The notes beneath the pieces are model-generated. The model was not told the origin of the DNA. It worked only from the letters and a program-made list of their open reading frames with translations, and did not search any database. Below, piece after piece: positions 36,767 through 44,860 of a stretch of 64,000 bases of DNA. This DNA comes from CAJCIS01 sp965276755. Its GTDB lineage: Bacteria; Pseudomonadota; Alphaproteobacteria; Acetobacterales; Acetobacteraceae. The first letter of the stretch is position 1, and each line of letters starts with the position of its first letter. Location of the stretch: positions 1,550,001 to 1,614,000 of the forward strand of contig OZ255625.1 of the NCBI GenBank assembly GCA_965276755.1, read 5' to 3'. The translations under genes and the position numbers were made by a program.

Positions 36767-37248
36767 GCGCCCGCCCCCGCCATGCGCGCTTGCGCGTCCA
36801 GCACCGCCTCGGTAATGCCGGCATAGGCGCCGCAGCGGCACAAATTGCCGCTCATGCCTTCGCGCACACGCTCTGGATCGTCGCCCGCCTGGCCTTCCTC
36901 GATCAGGCCGATCGCGCTCATGATCTGCCCAGGCGTGCAGAAGCCGCATTGAAAACCATCATGGGCGATAAAGGCCTCCTGAACCGGGTGCAGAACGCCA
37001 TCGCGCGCCACGCCTTCGATGGTCAGGATGGATGCGCCATCATGGCTGACAGCCAGGGCCAGGCATGCATTGATGCGCCGCCCGTCCAGCAGGATCGTGC
37101 ACGCACCGCACTGCCCGCGATCGCACCCCTTTTTCGTTCCCGTCAGATCCAGCCGCTCGCGCAGCAGGTCCAACAGTGTCACACGTTCGTCATCCAGTTC
37201 GACGTGCCGCCGCACGCCATTGATTGTCAGCATAATCGCGTGCGCCAT
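36763..37248 (-). CDS. paoA: Aldehyde oxidoreductase, 2Fe-2S subunit (PaoA-type)
   Basis: 161 residues with two 2Fe-2S clusters: the plant-ferredoxin-like site GCDRGQCGACTILLDG with NACLALAVSH, and the helical site QCGFCTPGQIMSA with GNLCRCGAYAGI. E. coli PaoA carries a Tat signal peptide; none is evident here, so the enzyme may be cytoplasmic, or the true start lies elsewhere. ATG at 37248 was preferred over GTG 37257. First gene of the paoABC operon, divergent from a small secreted protein. Confidence 0.93.
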   Translation of the reverse strand: MAHAIMLTINGVRRHVELDDERVTLLDLLRERLDLTGTKKGCDRGQCGACTILLDGRRINACLALAVSHDGASILTIEGVARDGVLHPVQEAFIAHDGFQCGFCTPGQIMSAIGLIEEGQAGDDPERVREGMSGNLCRCGAYAGITEAVLDAQARMAGAGA

Positions 37249-37384
37249 CTGATCCACCCCAAGCCGGCCAAGGTCGTGCGGTTATATGGGGCGCGCACAT
37301 GCCTTGACGAGGGTTCCGCCCGGAACTCGGCGCACGAAGCACCGTTAAACCCGCTCAACCAAGACCAATTCGGGAGAGTACCAC

Positions 37385-37786
37385 GTGAAACGAGTATTTT
37401 TGGGGGGCGCTTGTGCCGCACTCGCGGTCAGTCTGGCTTACGCGCAGACCCCCGCCGCGCCGGCCACGCCCGCACCCACGACCAGCACGGGCGCACCGGC
37501 AAGCACAAATCCGATGGGTACGGCGCATGACGGCGGCAAGGCCGCAGCTTCCGGCGACACCAATCAGGCGGTTGTGACAACAGGCGCCAATGCCGACCAA
37601 CCCGCGCATGGCCGCAACAGCTTTACCAGAAAGCAGGCTCGGAATCGCATTTCCGCCAAAGGCTACGCGCAGGTGATGGGCCTGAAGAAGGATAGCGATG
37701 GCGTCTGGCGCGGCACCGCGACCAAGGACGGCCAGAGCGTTTCGGTTTGGCTGGATTACAAGGGCAATGTCGGCCAGCAATCGTAG
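37385..37786 (+). CDS. Small exported PepSY-like protein
   Basis: 133 residues. A signal peptide (FLGGACAALAVSLAYAQ) is followed by a Pro/Ala/Thr-rich linker and a C-terminal domain, ARNRISAKGYAQVMGLKKD then DGVWRGTATKDGQSVSVWLD and YKGNV, which has the helix-strand-strand layout of PepSY domains. Such proteins are common in Acetobacteraceae, with no proven role. GTG at 37385 has GGGAGAG seven bases upstream. It is followed 14 bases later by a stress-protein gene, probably in one transcript. Confidence 0.7.
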   Translation: MKRVFLGGACAALAVSLAYAQTPAAPATPAPTTSTGAPASTNPMGTAHDGGKAAASGDTNQAVVTTGANADQPAHGRNSFTRKQARNRISAKGYAQVMGLKKDSDGVWRGTATKDGQSVSVWLDYKGNVGQQS

Positions 37787-37800
37787 GATAGGAAAAAAAC

Positions 37801-38421
37801 ATGGCAACACGCACACTCGCACGGTTGTTCGACAACCATGCTGATGCCGTCAATGTCGTCAGCAAGCTTGAAGCCGCCGGCTTCAGCCACGACGATGTCA
37901 GCATCGTCGCCAACAATGCCAACACGCAACATGGCGCGGCCAGCACTGATGGCGGCGCGACGGGTGCCGGTGCCACAGCGGGCACGATGATCGGCGGCGG
38001 ACTCGGTCTGGCCGCGGGACTTGGCGCACTGGCAATCCCTGGCGTTGGCCCCGTTGTTGCCGCCGGCTGGCTTGTCGCCACTCTGACTGGCGCGGGCGTG
38101 GGTGCCGTCGTGGGCGGGGGCACCGGCGGACTGATCGGCTCGCTGACGCACGCCGGCGTGTCCGAGGATGAAGCGCATGTCTATGCGGAGGGCGTTCGCC
38201 GCGGCGGTTCGCTCGTTACCGTGCGCGCCGACGCTGCGCGGGCCGATCAGGCCGCGAGCATTCTCGATGCCGGCAAGTTCGTCGATCCCGTCGGGCGCCG
38301 CGCGGAATACCAGCAGGCGGGGTGGTCGCGCTTCGATGAAACGGCGCCGCCTTATTCTGTAGGCGCCGCGCCGGAGACGGTGCTGACGCAAACGACAACG
38401 ACACATCGCAGCACTGTCTAA
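37801..38421 (+). CDS. General stress protein 17M-like membrane protein
   Basis: 206 residues. The N-terminal about 45 residues (ARLFDNHADAVNVVSKLEAAG then FSHDDVSIVANN) are the ferredoxin-like heat-induced stress domain. A Gly/Ala-rich hydrophobic stretch follows, with two hairpin helices (GTMIGGGLGLAAGLGALAIP and GAGVGAVVGGGTGGLIGSL), then a second copy of the small domain ending SLVTVRADAARADQAASIL. The family includes YflT/Gsp17M-type proteins induced by stress; its mechanism is unknown. ATG 37801 is preceded by AGGA. The 3' end touches repeat A copy 11. Confidence 0.83.
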   Translation: MATRTLARLFDNHADAVNVVSKLEAAGFSHDDVSIVANNANTQHGAASTDGGATGAGATAGTMIGGGLGLAAGLGALAIPGVGPVVAAGWLVATLTGAGVGAVVGGGTGGLIGSLTHAGVSEDEAHVYAEGVRRGGSLVTVRADAARADQAASILDAGKFVDPVGRRAEYQQAGWSRFDETAPPYSVGAAPETVLTQTTTTHRSTV

Positions 38422-38468
38422 AATAATGACAGGGGGATTGGGGGAGATGGCACATTTCCCCAATTCTT
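38420..38468 (-). repeat. Repeat A copy 11 (single arm, diverged)
   Basis: Right-type arm AATAATGACAGGGGGATTGG followed by GGGAGATGGCACATTTCCCC. It lies between the stress-protein gene and the MBL gene. It contains an ATG (38426) in frame with the MBL gene, so the MBL reading frame extends back into the repeat. Confidence 0.88.
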
Positions 38469-38482
38469 TCCACCACCAGGCC

Positions 38483-39433
38483 ATGTTGTCTAGTCACTTC
38501 GACGGCGATCGCTTTTTCAATCCGGGACGAATGCCGGTTGCAAATCCCCGCCGCAGCCTCCTGCCAATCCTGCGCTGGCGATTGCAGGGTGATCGCCCCA
38601 AATGGCCTACGAGCGTCGAAAACGAAAGCTTCCCGCCGCCAACCAGACCCCGCGCCGATCAGGCCGCCATCACCTTCATCGGCCACGCCAGCTTTCTCAT
38701 TCAATTTGTCGGCTTGTCCATCCTGACTGACCCCGTGTTCAGCGAACGCGCCTCACCCGTTTCGTGGGCGGGCCCAAAACGCGTTCGCCCGCCCGGCCTG
38801 GCGATGCACGATCTGCCGCAGATCGACCTGATCCTCATCAGCCACAACCACTACGATCATTGCGACCTCCCCAGCCTGCGCGCGCTCACGGCAACGCACG
38901 CGCCTCAGGCCGTCACCCTGCTGAAAAACGCCCCCCTTCTCGCCCGCGCCGGTCTGCGCGCTCGCGAACTTGACTGGTGGGACACAACGGATATCGCCGA
39001 CCTACAAATCACCGCCACCCCCGCGCGCCATTTCTCCCGCCGCAATTTGCGCGATGGAAATTGCGCGCTCTGGGGCGGCTTCATGCTGCGCGCGGGCGGC
39101 CATCAAATCCTCTTCGCCGGCGATTCCGGCATGGGCCCGCACTGGGCCGAAATCGCCGGCCGCCTCGGCCCGCCGGATATCGCAATTCTGCCAATCGGCG
39201 CCTACGAACCGCGCTGGATCATGGCCGCCGTGCACATGAACCCCGCCGAGGCGGTGCAAGCCCACCAGGACCTGCGCGCCCGCCACTCGATCGGCATGCA
39301 TTTCGGCACCTTCCGCCTGACCGACGAAGCGATCGACGCACCCACCATCGACCTCGCTTGCGCCTGCCAGGAAAACGGCATCACCAATTTCGGCGTGCTC
39401 GGCGTGGGCGAAACCCGCCTTATCGATCTCTAA
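38483..39433 (+). CDS. MBL-fold metallohydrolase (UlaG/NAPE-PLD-like)
   Basis: 316 residues. The opening HFDGDRFFNPG is typical of NAPE-PLD-like bacterial proteins. Metal site: SHNHYDHCD (the HxHxDH motif), the ARHFSRR segment with the third His, GDSGMG with the bridging Asp and a final MHFGTFRL. It probably hydrolyses phosphodiesters or lactone-like substrates; the true substrate is unknown. ATG 38483 was chosen to match the family start; an in-frame ATG at 38426 lies inside repeat A copy 11. Confidence 0.87.
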   Translation: MLSSHFDGDRFFNPGRMPVANPRRSLLPILRWRLQGDRPKWPTSVENESFPPPTRPRADQAAITFIGHASFLIQFVGLSILTDPVFSERASPVSWAGPKRVRPPGLAMHDLPQIDLILISHNHYDHCDLPSLRALTATHAPQAVTLLKNAPLLARAGLRARELDWWDTTDIADLQITATPARHFSRRNLRDGNCALWGGFMLRAGGHQILFAGDSGMGPHWAEIAGRLGPPDIAILPIGAYEPRWIMAAVHMNPAEAVQAHQDLRARHSIGMHFGTFRLTDEAIDAPTIDLACACQENGITNFGVLGVGETRLIDL

Positions 39434-39613
39434 TACCGGTCAGCCGAACGGTTGACTCTCAGAGTAAGGCTGGGGGAGATGTGCCATCCCCCCCAGACCC
39501 CCCGTCTTTAATTAGGACAAGCTCTAATGAATGACGGGGGGTTTGGGGGGGATGGCACATCTCCCCCAATCTTTCTCTCCTTGATCATGTGTCAATCTCA
39601 ACGCCGGTTGGTA
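39430..39613. repeat. Repeat A copy 12 (long form with both outer ends)
   Basis: About 184 bp. The outer left end TAATACCGGTC with GGTTGACTCTCAG (39431-39465) is followed by the inner doublet (about 39468-39573) and the outer right end CTTGATCATGTGTCAATC with CCGGTTGGTATAA (39580-39613). The outer ends are imperfect inverted repeats (TAATACC against GGTATAA, TTGAC against GTCAA). The GTG used as start of the next gene is inside the right outer end. Confidence 0.9.
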
Positions 39614-40791
39614 TAACGTTGCACCCCGCGCCGCATTACGACGCCATTATCATCGGTGCGGGTGCCGCCGGCCTCATGTGCGCGCTCACCGCGGGACAGC
39701 GTAACCGCCGGGTCCTGCTGCTTGACCACGCAGCACAAGCCGGCGCCAAAATCCTGATCTCAGGCGGCGGACGCTGCAACTTCACCAACACAGGCACCGA
39801 ACCCGCGCGTTTTGTCTCGAACAACCCGCATTTCTGCCGCTCCGCCCTCAACCGCTACACGGCAGAGGATTTTACCGCGATGGTCGCCCGCCACAACATC
39901 GCCTATCACGAAAAAACCCTGGGCCAGCTTTTCTGCAATGGCTCCGCGCGCGCCATCCTCGCCATGCTGCTCGCCGAATGCCACGCCGCCGGCGTCGATC
40001 TGCGCCTGGCCCACCGCGTCACCAACCTCACGCGCGCCGAGCATTTCCACGTCCAAACCGATCACGGCGCCTTCACCGCCGGCCGCCTGGTGCTCGCCAG
40101 CGGCGGCCTCTCCATTCCCAAAATGGGCGCCACCGCCTTTGCGCATGACGCAGCTTCCCGCTTCGGCCTGCGCGTCACACCCACCCGCCCCGCCCTCGTG
40201 CCGCTCATTTTCGCCGGCGAGACGCTGGCAGTTATGCGCCCCCTAAGCGGCGTATCCCTTCCCGCGCTGGCAAGCCTCGGCCGCACGCGCTTCGCCGAGG
40301 CCATTCTCTTCACCCATCGCGGCCTCTCCGGCCCCGCCATCCTGCAAATCTCCTCCTACTGGCAGGCTGGCCCGATCACCCTGGACCTGCTGCCCGCCAC
40401 GGAGGCAAGCGCGGCGCTGCTCGCCCGCAAGCGGGACCGCCCGCGCGCCGAACTGGCCACCGTGCTGGCCGAGTACCTACCCCAGCGCCTCGCCCACGCC
40501 TTGGCCGAGCCCGCCGCCCGCATGGCCGACATCCCAGACGCTACGCTGCGCACGCTTGCCGGCCGGCTCTCGGCCTGGACCATCACGCCCACCGGCACTG
40601 AGGGCTACGTAAAGGCCGAGGTCACCGCCGGCGGCATCGACACGCGAGACCTGTCATCGCGCACGATGGAGGCGCGAAATGTCCCCGGGCTGTTCGTCAT
40701 CGGCGAGGCGGTGGACGTGACCGGCTGGCTGGGCGGGTATAATTTTCAGTGGGCGTGGGCGAGCGGGTTTGCCGCGGGGATTGCGGTGTAG
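39589..40791 (+). CDS. HI0933/YhiN-family flavoprotein
   Basis: 400 residues. IIIGAGAAGLMCALTAG is the FAD dinucleotide loop, ILISGGGRCNFTN a family signature, LVLASGGLSIPKMG the central segment, and VIGEAVDVTGWLGGYNFQWA the C-terminal FAD motif. These are NAD(P)/FAD-dependent oxidoreductases of unknown substrate (BaiN-like by annotation). The GTG start at 39589 lies in the outer end of repeat A copy 12 and has no ribosome site; TTG at 39619, just before HPAPHYDAIIIG, is an equally plausible start. It is convergent with recQ, 13 bases apart. Confidence 0.9.
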   Translation: MSISTPVGITLHPAPHYDAIIIGAGAAGLMCALTAGQRNRRVLLLDHAAQAGAKILISGGGRCNFTNTGTEPARFVSNNPHFCRSALNRYTAEDFTAMVARHNIAYHEKTLGQLFCNGSARAILAMLLAECHAAGVDLRLAHRVTNLTRAEHFHVQTDHGAFTAGRLVLASGGLSIPKMGATAFAHDAASRFGLRVTPTRPALVPLIFAGETLAVMRPLSGVSLPALASLGRTRFAEAILFTHRGLSGPAILQISSYWQAGPITLDLLPATEASAALLARKRDRPRAELATVLAEYLPQRLAHALAEPAARMADIPDATLRTLAGRLSAWTITPTGTEGYVKAEVTAGGIDTRDLSSRTMEARNVPGLFVIGEAVDVTGWLGGYNFQWAWASGFAAGIAV

Positions 40792-40804
40792 CCCTCAGCC
40801 TTTT

Positions 40805-42616
40805 TCATGCGCTACGCCCGATCAAAGCCAGCACCGCCGCGCCATAACGCTCCAGCTTGGACGCGCCCACGCCCTTTATTTCACCCAGCGCAGCAAAATC
40901 AGCGGGCCGCACGGCCGCAATGTCGCGCAGTACCGTGTCGTGGAAGATCACGTAAGGCGGCACCGCCTGGGCCTTTGCCGCCTGCATGCGCCAGTTCCGC
41001 AAAGCGTCGAACAGCGTCTCACCCTCACCGGGCGCTTCGGCAAAGCCGGCGGCAGCACTGGCGATCTTGCGCGCGCGAGGCTTGTCCGCGTGCGCCGGAT
41101 CCTCATGCAGCATGACCTGCGCCTCACCACGCAAAATAGGGCGCGCTTGCGCATCCACGAGTTCCAGGCTGGCATATTCGCCGCTCTTGACGCGCAGCGC
41201 GCCACGCGCGACGAGCTGGCGCAGCACGCCGCGCCAGAAATCGTCGCTGCGCTCGCGCCCGATACCAAACAGCGCCAGCTTGTCGTGGCGGTTATTTTCG
41301 ATCTTGTTCGATGTGGCACCACGCAGCACATCGACCACGTAGCGCGCACCGAACATCTGCCCGGTTCGGTAAATGGCCGAGAGCGCCTTCTGCGCCGCCT
41401 CGGTGCCGTCGAACAGCGCGCGTGGCGTGCGGCACGTGTCGCAATGGCCGCAATCGGACGCCAGGTTCTCGCCGAAGCACGCAAGCAACGCACGCGTGCG
41501 GCAGGAGGTGACTTCGGCCAGCCCGATCATCGCCTCCAGACGCGCGCGCATCGCCGCTTTCTGCGCCTCGGGTGCAGTGGATTGGGCGAGCCAATGGCGT
41601 GCGCGCGCCATGTCCTCGCCGCCGAAAAGCAGCAGCGTGTGGGCGGGCTCGCCATCGCGGCCGGCACGGCCGATCTGCTGGTAATAGGCCTCGGGGCTGT
41701 CTGGCATGTCCAGGTGCACGACGAAGCGCACGTCCGGCCGGTCGATGCCCATGCCGAAGGCGATGGTGGCGACCATGACCACGCTTTCGCCGGCGCGAAA
41801 ACGCGCGAGCCCCGCGCGTTTTTCCAGCGGCGAGAGGCCAGCGTGAAAAGCGATCGCCTGCACGCCTTTCTCCTTCAGGCGCGCGGCCGTGCGTTCGGTC
41901 TTGGCACGGCTGCCGCAATAGACGATGCCGGCCTGACCCTTGTGGCGGCCAAGGAAGTCCAGCATCTGCGTGGTCTCGCTGCTTTTCGGCGCGGCGGCGA
42001 GATTGAGGTTCGCGCGATGAAAGCTCGCGGTAAAAACGCGCGCGGCGGGCATGTCGAGTGCGGCAAGTATGTCGTCGCGCGTGCGGTGATCGGCGGTTGC
42101 CGTCAGCGCCAGGCGCGGCACGCCGGGGAAGATTTCGGCGAGCCGGCGCAGGGCGCGGTATTCGGGGCGGAATTCGTGGCCCCAGGCCGAGACGCAATGC
42201 GCCTCGTCAATGGCAATCAGCGCGAGATCGGTGCGGCGCAGCCGGTCCAGCGTTCCCGATGACAGCAGCCGTTCGGGCGAGACATACAGCAGATCGAGCT
42301 TGCCCGACGACAAAAGATTGGAAACGCGGCTGATTTCGTCAGGCTCAAGCTCGGAATGCATCGCGCCAGCGGATACGCCCAACTGGCGCAGTGCGGCCAC
42401 CTGATCGTCCATCAGCGCAATCAGCGGCGAAACCACCAGCCCGAGGCCGGGGCGGCACAGGGCGGGGACCTGGTAGCACACGCTCTTGCCGCCGCCTGTC
42501 GGCATCAGGATCAGCGCGTCACCGCCGTCCATGACGTGGTGGATCGCCGGCGATTGCAGGCCGCGGAATTCGCGGAAGCCGAAGACGGTTTGGAGGATTT
42601 CTTCGGGTGAAGTCAT
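40805..42616 (-). CDS. recQ: ATP-dependent DNA helicase RecQ
   Basis: 3'-to-5' helicase of RecF-pathway recombination and fork repair. 603 residues. Motif I is LMPTGGGKSVCYQ, motif II IAIDEAHCVSAWGH (with the aromatic loop after it), motif V/VI ATIAFGMGIDRPDVRFV and QQIGRAGRDG. The zinc-binding cysteines are in CRTRALLACFGE and DCGHCDTC. Then come the winged-helix RQC region and a C-terminal HRDC domain (LFDALRNWRMQAAKAQAVPP). ATG at 42616 begins MTSPEEIL; the frame extends upstream through repeat A, which I disregard. Confidence 0.97.
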   Translation of the reverse strand: MTSPEEILQTVFGFREFRGLQSPAIHHVMDGGDALILMPTGGGKSVCYQVPALCRPGLGLVVSPLIALMDDQVAALRQLGVSAGAMHSELEPDEISRVSNLLSSGKLDLLYVSPERLLSSGTLDRLRRTDLALIAIDEAHCVSAWGHEFRPEYRALRRLAEIFPGVPRLALTATADHRTRDDILAALDMPAARVFTASFHRANLNLAAAPKSSETTQMLDFLGRHKGQAGIVYCGSRAKTERTAARLKEKGVQAIAFHAGLSPLEKRAGLARFRAGESVVMVATIAFGMGIDRPDVRFVVHLDMPDSPEAYYQQIGRAGRDGEPAHTLLLFGGEDMARARHWLAQSTAPEAQKAAMRARLEAMIGLAEVTSCRTRALLACFGENLASDCGHCDTCRTPRALFDGTEAAQKALSAIYRTGQMFGARYVVDVLRGATSNKIENNRHDKLALFGIGRERSDDFWRGVLRQLVARGALRVKSGEYASLELVDAQARPILRGEAQVMLHEDPAHADKPRARKIASAAAGFAEAPGEGETLFDALRNWRMQAAKAQAVPPYVIFHDTVLRDIAAVRPADFAALGEIKGVGASKLERYGAAVLALIGRSA

Positions 42617-42621
42617 AGGAA

Positions 42622-42730
42622 AAGATTGGGGGAGATGTGCCATCCCCCCCAAACCCCCCCTCGATTGTAAGACCGGAGCAAAATGATGACGGGGGGTCTG
42701 GGGGGGATCGCACATCCCCCCCAGTTCTTC
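42622..42730. repeat. Repeat A copy 13 (inverted pair)
   Basis: Arms at about 42625-42662 and 42686-42724 around CGATTGTAAGACCGGAGC. The left arm is canonical; the right arm has GATCGCACATC where GATGGCACATC is usual, breaking one pair of the arm hairpin. It lies between recQ and the OmpA-like gene, both on the minus strand. Confidence 0.94.
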
Positions 42731-42737
42731 ACTTTCA

Positions 42738-43124
42738 TTAACGCCCAGAAATAGTAATTTCCACGCGCCGGCTCGCGACCCCCGGCTCGCGCTGCGCACC
42801 CTCGGCCTTGATGGTAATTTCGCCTGCCGGCACGCCGTCCCGCTCCAGCGCCTCGGCCACGCGGTGGGCGCGCAATTGCGTGAGCGCAAGATTGGCCTCG
42901 GGATTGCCCGCATTATCGGCGTAACCCGCGACTTCGATATGCGCGCGCGCCACCTGGCGTGACCGGATGGCGGCCTGGTTGATGACATCGCGCGCGGCGT
43001 GGTCCAGCGCGCCCGACCATTCGTCGAAGAAGACCACCAGCACCGGCATTTCCGCTGAGTGCGCACACGCGCCGAAAGACAAGCCCAACAGGCTGAAGGC
43101 GGCGGCGCGGGCGAAACGAGTCAT
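42738..43124 (-). CDS. OmpA-family envelope protein
   Basis: 128 residues. The signal region AAAFSLLGLSFGACAHSAE includes a possible lipobox cysteine (FGAC). The rest is one OmpA C-terminal peptidoglycan-binding domain: AHIEVAGYADNAGNPEANLA (the TD..G..N..LS-like motif), RAHRVAEALERDGV and RRVEITI. It probably tethers the outer membrane to peptidoglycan. ATG 43124 was chosen for the signal peptide. The upstream neighbour is the cydC-like gene, about 45 bases away, same strand. Confidence 0.87.
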   Translation of the reverse strand: MTRFARAAAFSLLGLSFGACAHSAEMPVLVVFFDEWSGALDHAARDVINQAAIRSRQVARAHIEVAGYADNAGNPEANLALTQLRAHRVAEALERDGVPAGEITIKAEGAQREPGVASRRVEITISGR

Positions 43125-43168
43125 GCGGCAATCCTGTCGGGTTCGGTCGGACGCGAGTGTGGCACGGC

Positions 43169-44860
43169 CTAGGCCGCGGCTGCCATGGCATGACCGCCCG
43201 AAAGCCGCCAGATGCGATCGAGCTTTTCGGCACCAGTCAGACGGTGCGCGATCAGCAGCACGGTGCGCCCCCGCGCCTGGGCAAAAAGCGTGGTGAGAAA
43301 CTCGCGTTCCGTGGCCGCATCCAGGCCAGTGCAAGGCTCGTCCAGGATCAGCAGCGGCGCGTCCGAGACCCATGCGCGCGCCAACGCGATGCGCCGCCCC
43401 TGCCCGCCCGAAACACGCGCACCGCCCTCGCCGAGCCAGGTGTCCAGCCGATCAGGCAGCGCGCGCACCCATTCGCCAATGGCGGCGCGATCCAACGCGC
43501 GCCACAGATCGGCATCGCTCGCGTCCGGACGGCCGAGGCGCAGATTGGCGGCGATCGTGTCATCGAAGATGTGACTAGTCTGGCCGACCCAGGCGATGCG
43601 CGCGCGCAAATCGCCCGCGGCCAGGTCGGCGACGTTTGTGCCGCCGAGCAGGATGCGCCCGCCCTGCGGTGCCGCCACCTTCAGCGCCAGTGCCGCCAGT
43701 GTCGATTTGCCTGCACCAGACTGGCCGAGCACGGCAACATGCGCACCGGCGGGGATATCCATCGTCAGCGCGTCCAGCACCGGTGGTCCATCGGCGGCCC
43801 AGGAAAACGTCACCGCATCGAATCGCAGGCCGAACGCCGCTGGGACAGGATGGGGCGCGGCGGGCTCGGGCACCGGCACTGGGCCTTCGGCGACGTCCAG
43901 CACGCGCCGCGCAGCTTCGGCCGCAGCGCCTGCAATGACGCCGGCGCGGGGCAACAGGGACAGCGGCTCGAACGCGCCCACGACCAGGAACACGCAGCCG
44001 ACCACGACCCAGGCGGGCGCGGCGGTGGCCAGCAGCACGCACAGGATCGCCGCCTGGCCGCACAGCGCAGCACTGGCATTGGCGCAGGCGCCGCGGATAG
44101 CGGCCGCGCGCTGGCGTTCGATCAGCGCGGCCTGGGTGCTGGTGATGCGGGCCTGCATGCGCGGCTCGGCACCGAAGGCGCGCACCTCCCGCAGGCCGGT
44201 GAAGATGTCCAGGGCGGCCACGCGCAGGCCGGCGTTGGCCTGGGCCAGTCCCGCGCCCTGCTGCATCGCGCCGCGCGCGACCAGCGCCGGCAGCAGAAAG
44301 GCGGCCACCGCAAACAGCCCGCCCACGGCAATGCCCGCCCCAGCGCCGGCGCGGCCCGCCAGCAAGGCTACCGCCGGCACGACGAACACCGCGCCCGCGA
44401 GCGGCAGTAGGATGCGCAGATAGAGCCCGTCCAGAGCCTCGATGTCCGCGACAAGCCGGCTCAGCAGATCGCCTGCAGGGCGAAAGCCGAGGCCGCCGGC
44501 CGCGCGTGCGGCGAAGCCGCGAAAGAACCAGACGCGCAGATCGGCAATCGCGCGGAAGGTGGCGCCGTGGCTGACCAGGCGTTCAAGGTAGCGCAGCACC
44601 ACGCGGGCGGGGCCGAGAATGCGCAGCCACAACGGTGCCGAAATGACAGCGCCGGTCAGCACGGCCGCGACCACGGCGCCGGAGAGGGACATCAGGGCGA
44701 TGCCGGCCGCAACGGATGCCAGCGATACCACAAGGCCAAACGCCAGGCCGCCCCAGTGGCGCCGGCTTAAAGAAAGGATGCGAGAGAGAGAAAGAAGGCT
44801 GGGGGAGATGTGCCATCCCCCCCAGACCCCCCGTCGATTTTTCAGGACGGAAACTTCCAT
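43169..44860 (-). CDS. cydC: CydC-like thiol-exporter ABC transporter with repeat-derived N-terminus
   Basis: 563-residue fused membrane/ATPase half transporter. Six hydrophobic helices begin at GLAFGLVVSLASVAAGIALM; LISRL-like LLSRLVADIEALDG and LRVAALDIFTGLREVRAFGA are typical of CydC. ATPase motifs: GQSGAGKST, VSGGQGRRIALARA, LLILDEPCTGLD and the H-loop LLIAHRLT. CydC with CydD exports cysteine/glutathione and is needed for cytochrome bd assembly, but no cydD is adjacent. No start codon exists between the first helix and the repeat; the only ATG (44860) overlaps the glyA stop as TGATG, and residues 8-22 are translated from repeat A copy 14. Confidence 0.85.
   Translation of the reverse strand: MEVSVLKNRRGVWGGWHISPSLLSLSRILSLSRRHWGGLAFGLVVSLASVAAGIALMSLSGAVVAAVLTGAVISAPLWLRILGPARVVLRYLERLVSHGATFRAIADLRVWFFRGFAARAAGGLGFRPAGDLLSRLVADIEALDGLYLRILLPLAGAVFVVPAVALLAGRAGAGAGIAVGGLFAVAAFLLPALVARGAMQQGAGLAQANAGLRVAALDIFTGLREVRAFGAEPRMQARITSTQAALIERQRAAAIRGACANASAALCGQAAILCVLLATAAPAWVVVGCVFLVVGAFEPLSLLPRAGVIAGAAAEAARRVLDVAEGPVPVPEPAAPHPVPAAFGLRFDAVTFSWAADGPPVLDALTMDIPAGAHVAVLGQSGAGKSTLAALALKVAAPQGGRILLGGTNVADLAAGDLRARIAWVGQTSHIFDDTIAANLRLGRPDASDADLWRALDRAAIGEWVRALPDRLDTWLGEGGARVSGGQGRRIALARAWVSDAPLLILDEPCTGLDAATEREFLTTLFAQARGRTVLLIAHRLTGAEKLDRIWRLSGGHAMAAAA
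44797..44846 (+). repeat. Repeat A copy 14 (single arm inside a reading frame)
   Basis: Left-type arm GGCTGGGGGAGATGTGCC, ATCC with C run, CAGACC and CCCGTCGATTTTTCAGGAC. It lies between glyA and the cydC-like gene (minus strand) and is read in frame as the early codons of the latter (RRGVWGGWHISPS). Confidence 0.92.

Noticed and set aside
37249..37384. Promoter pair between paoA and the PepSY-like gene
   Set aside because: TTGACG at 37302 and an AT patch at 37283 are suggestive, but spacing and matching -10 boxes are not convincing.
40805..43066. RecQ with a 150-residue N-terminal extension
   Set aside because: The extension is an out-of-frame reading of the OmpA-like gene plus repeat A copy 13; MTSPEEIL at 42616 is the normal start.
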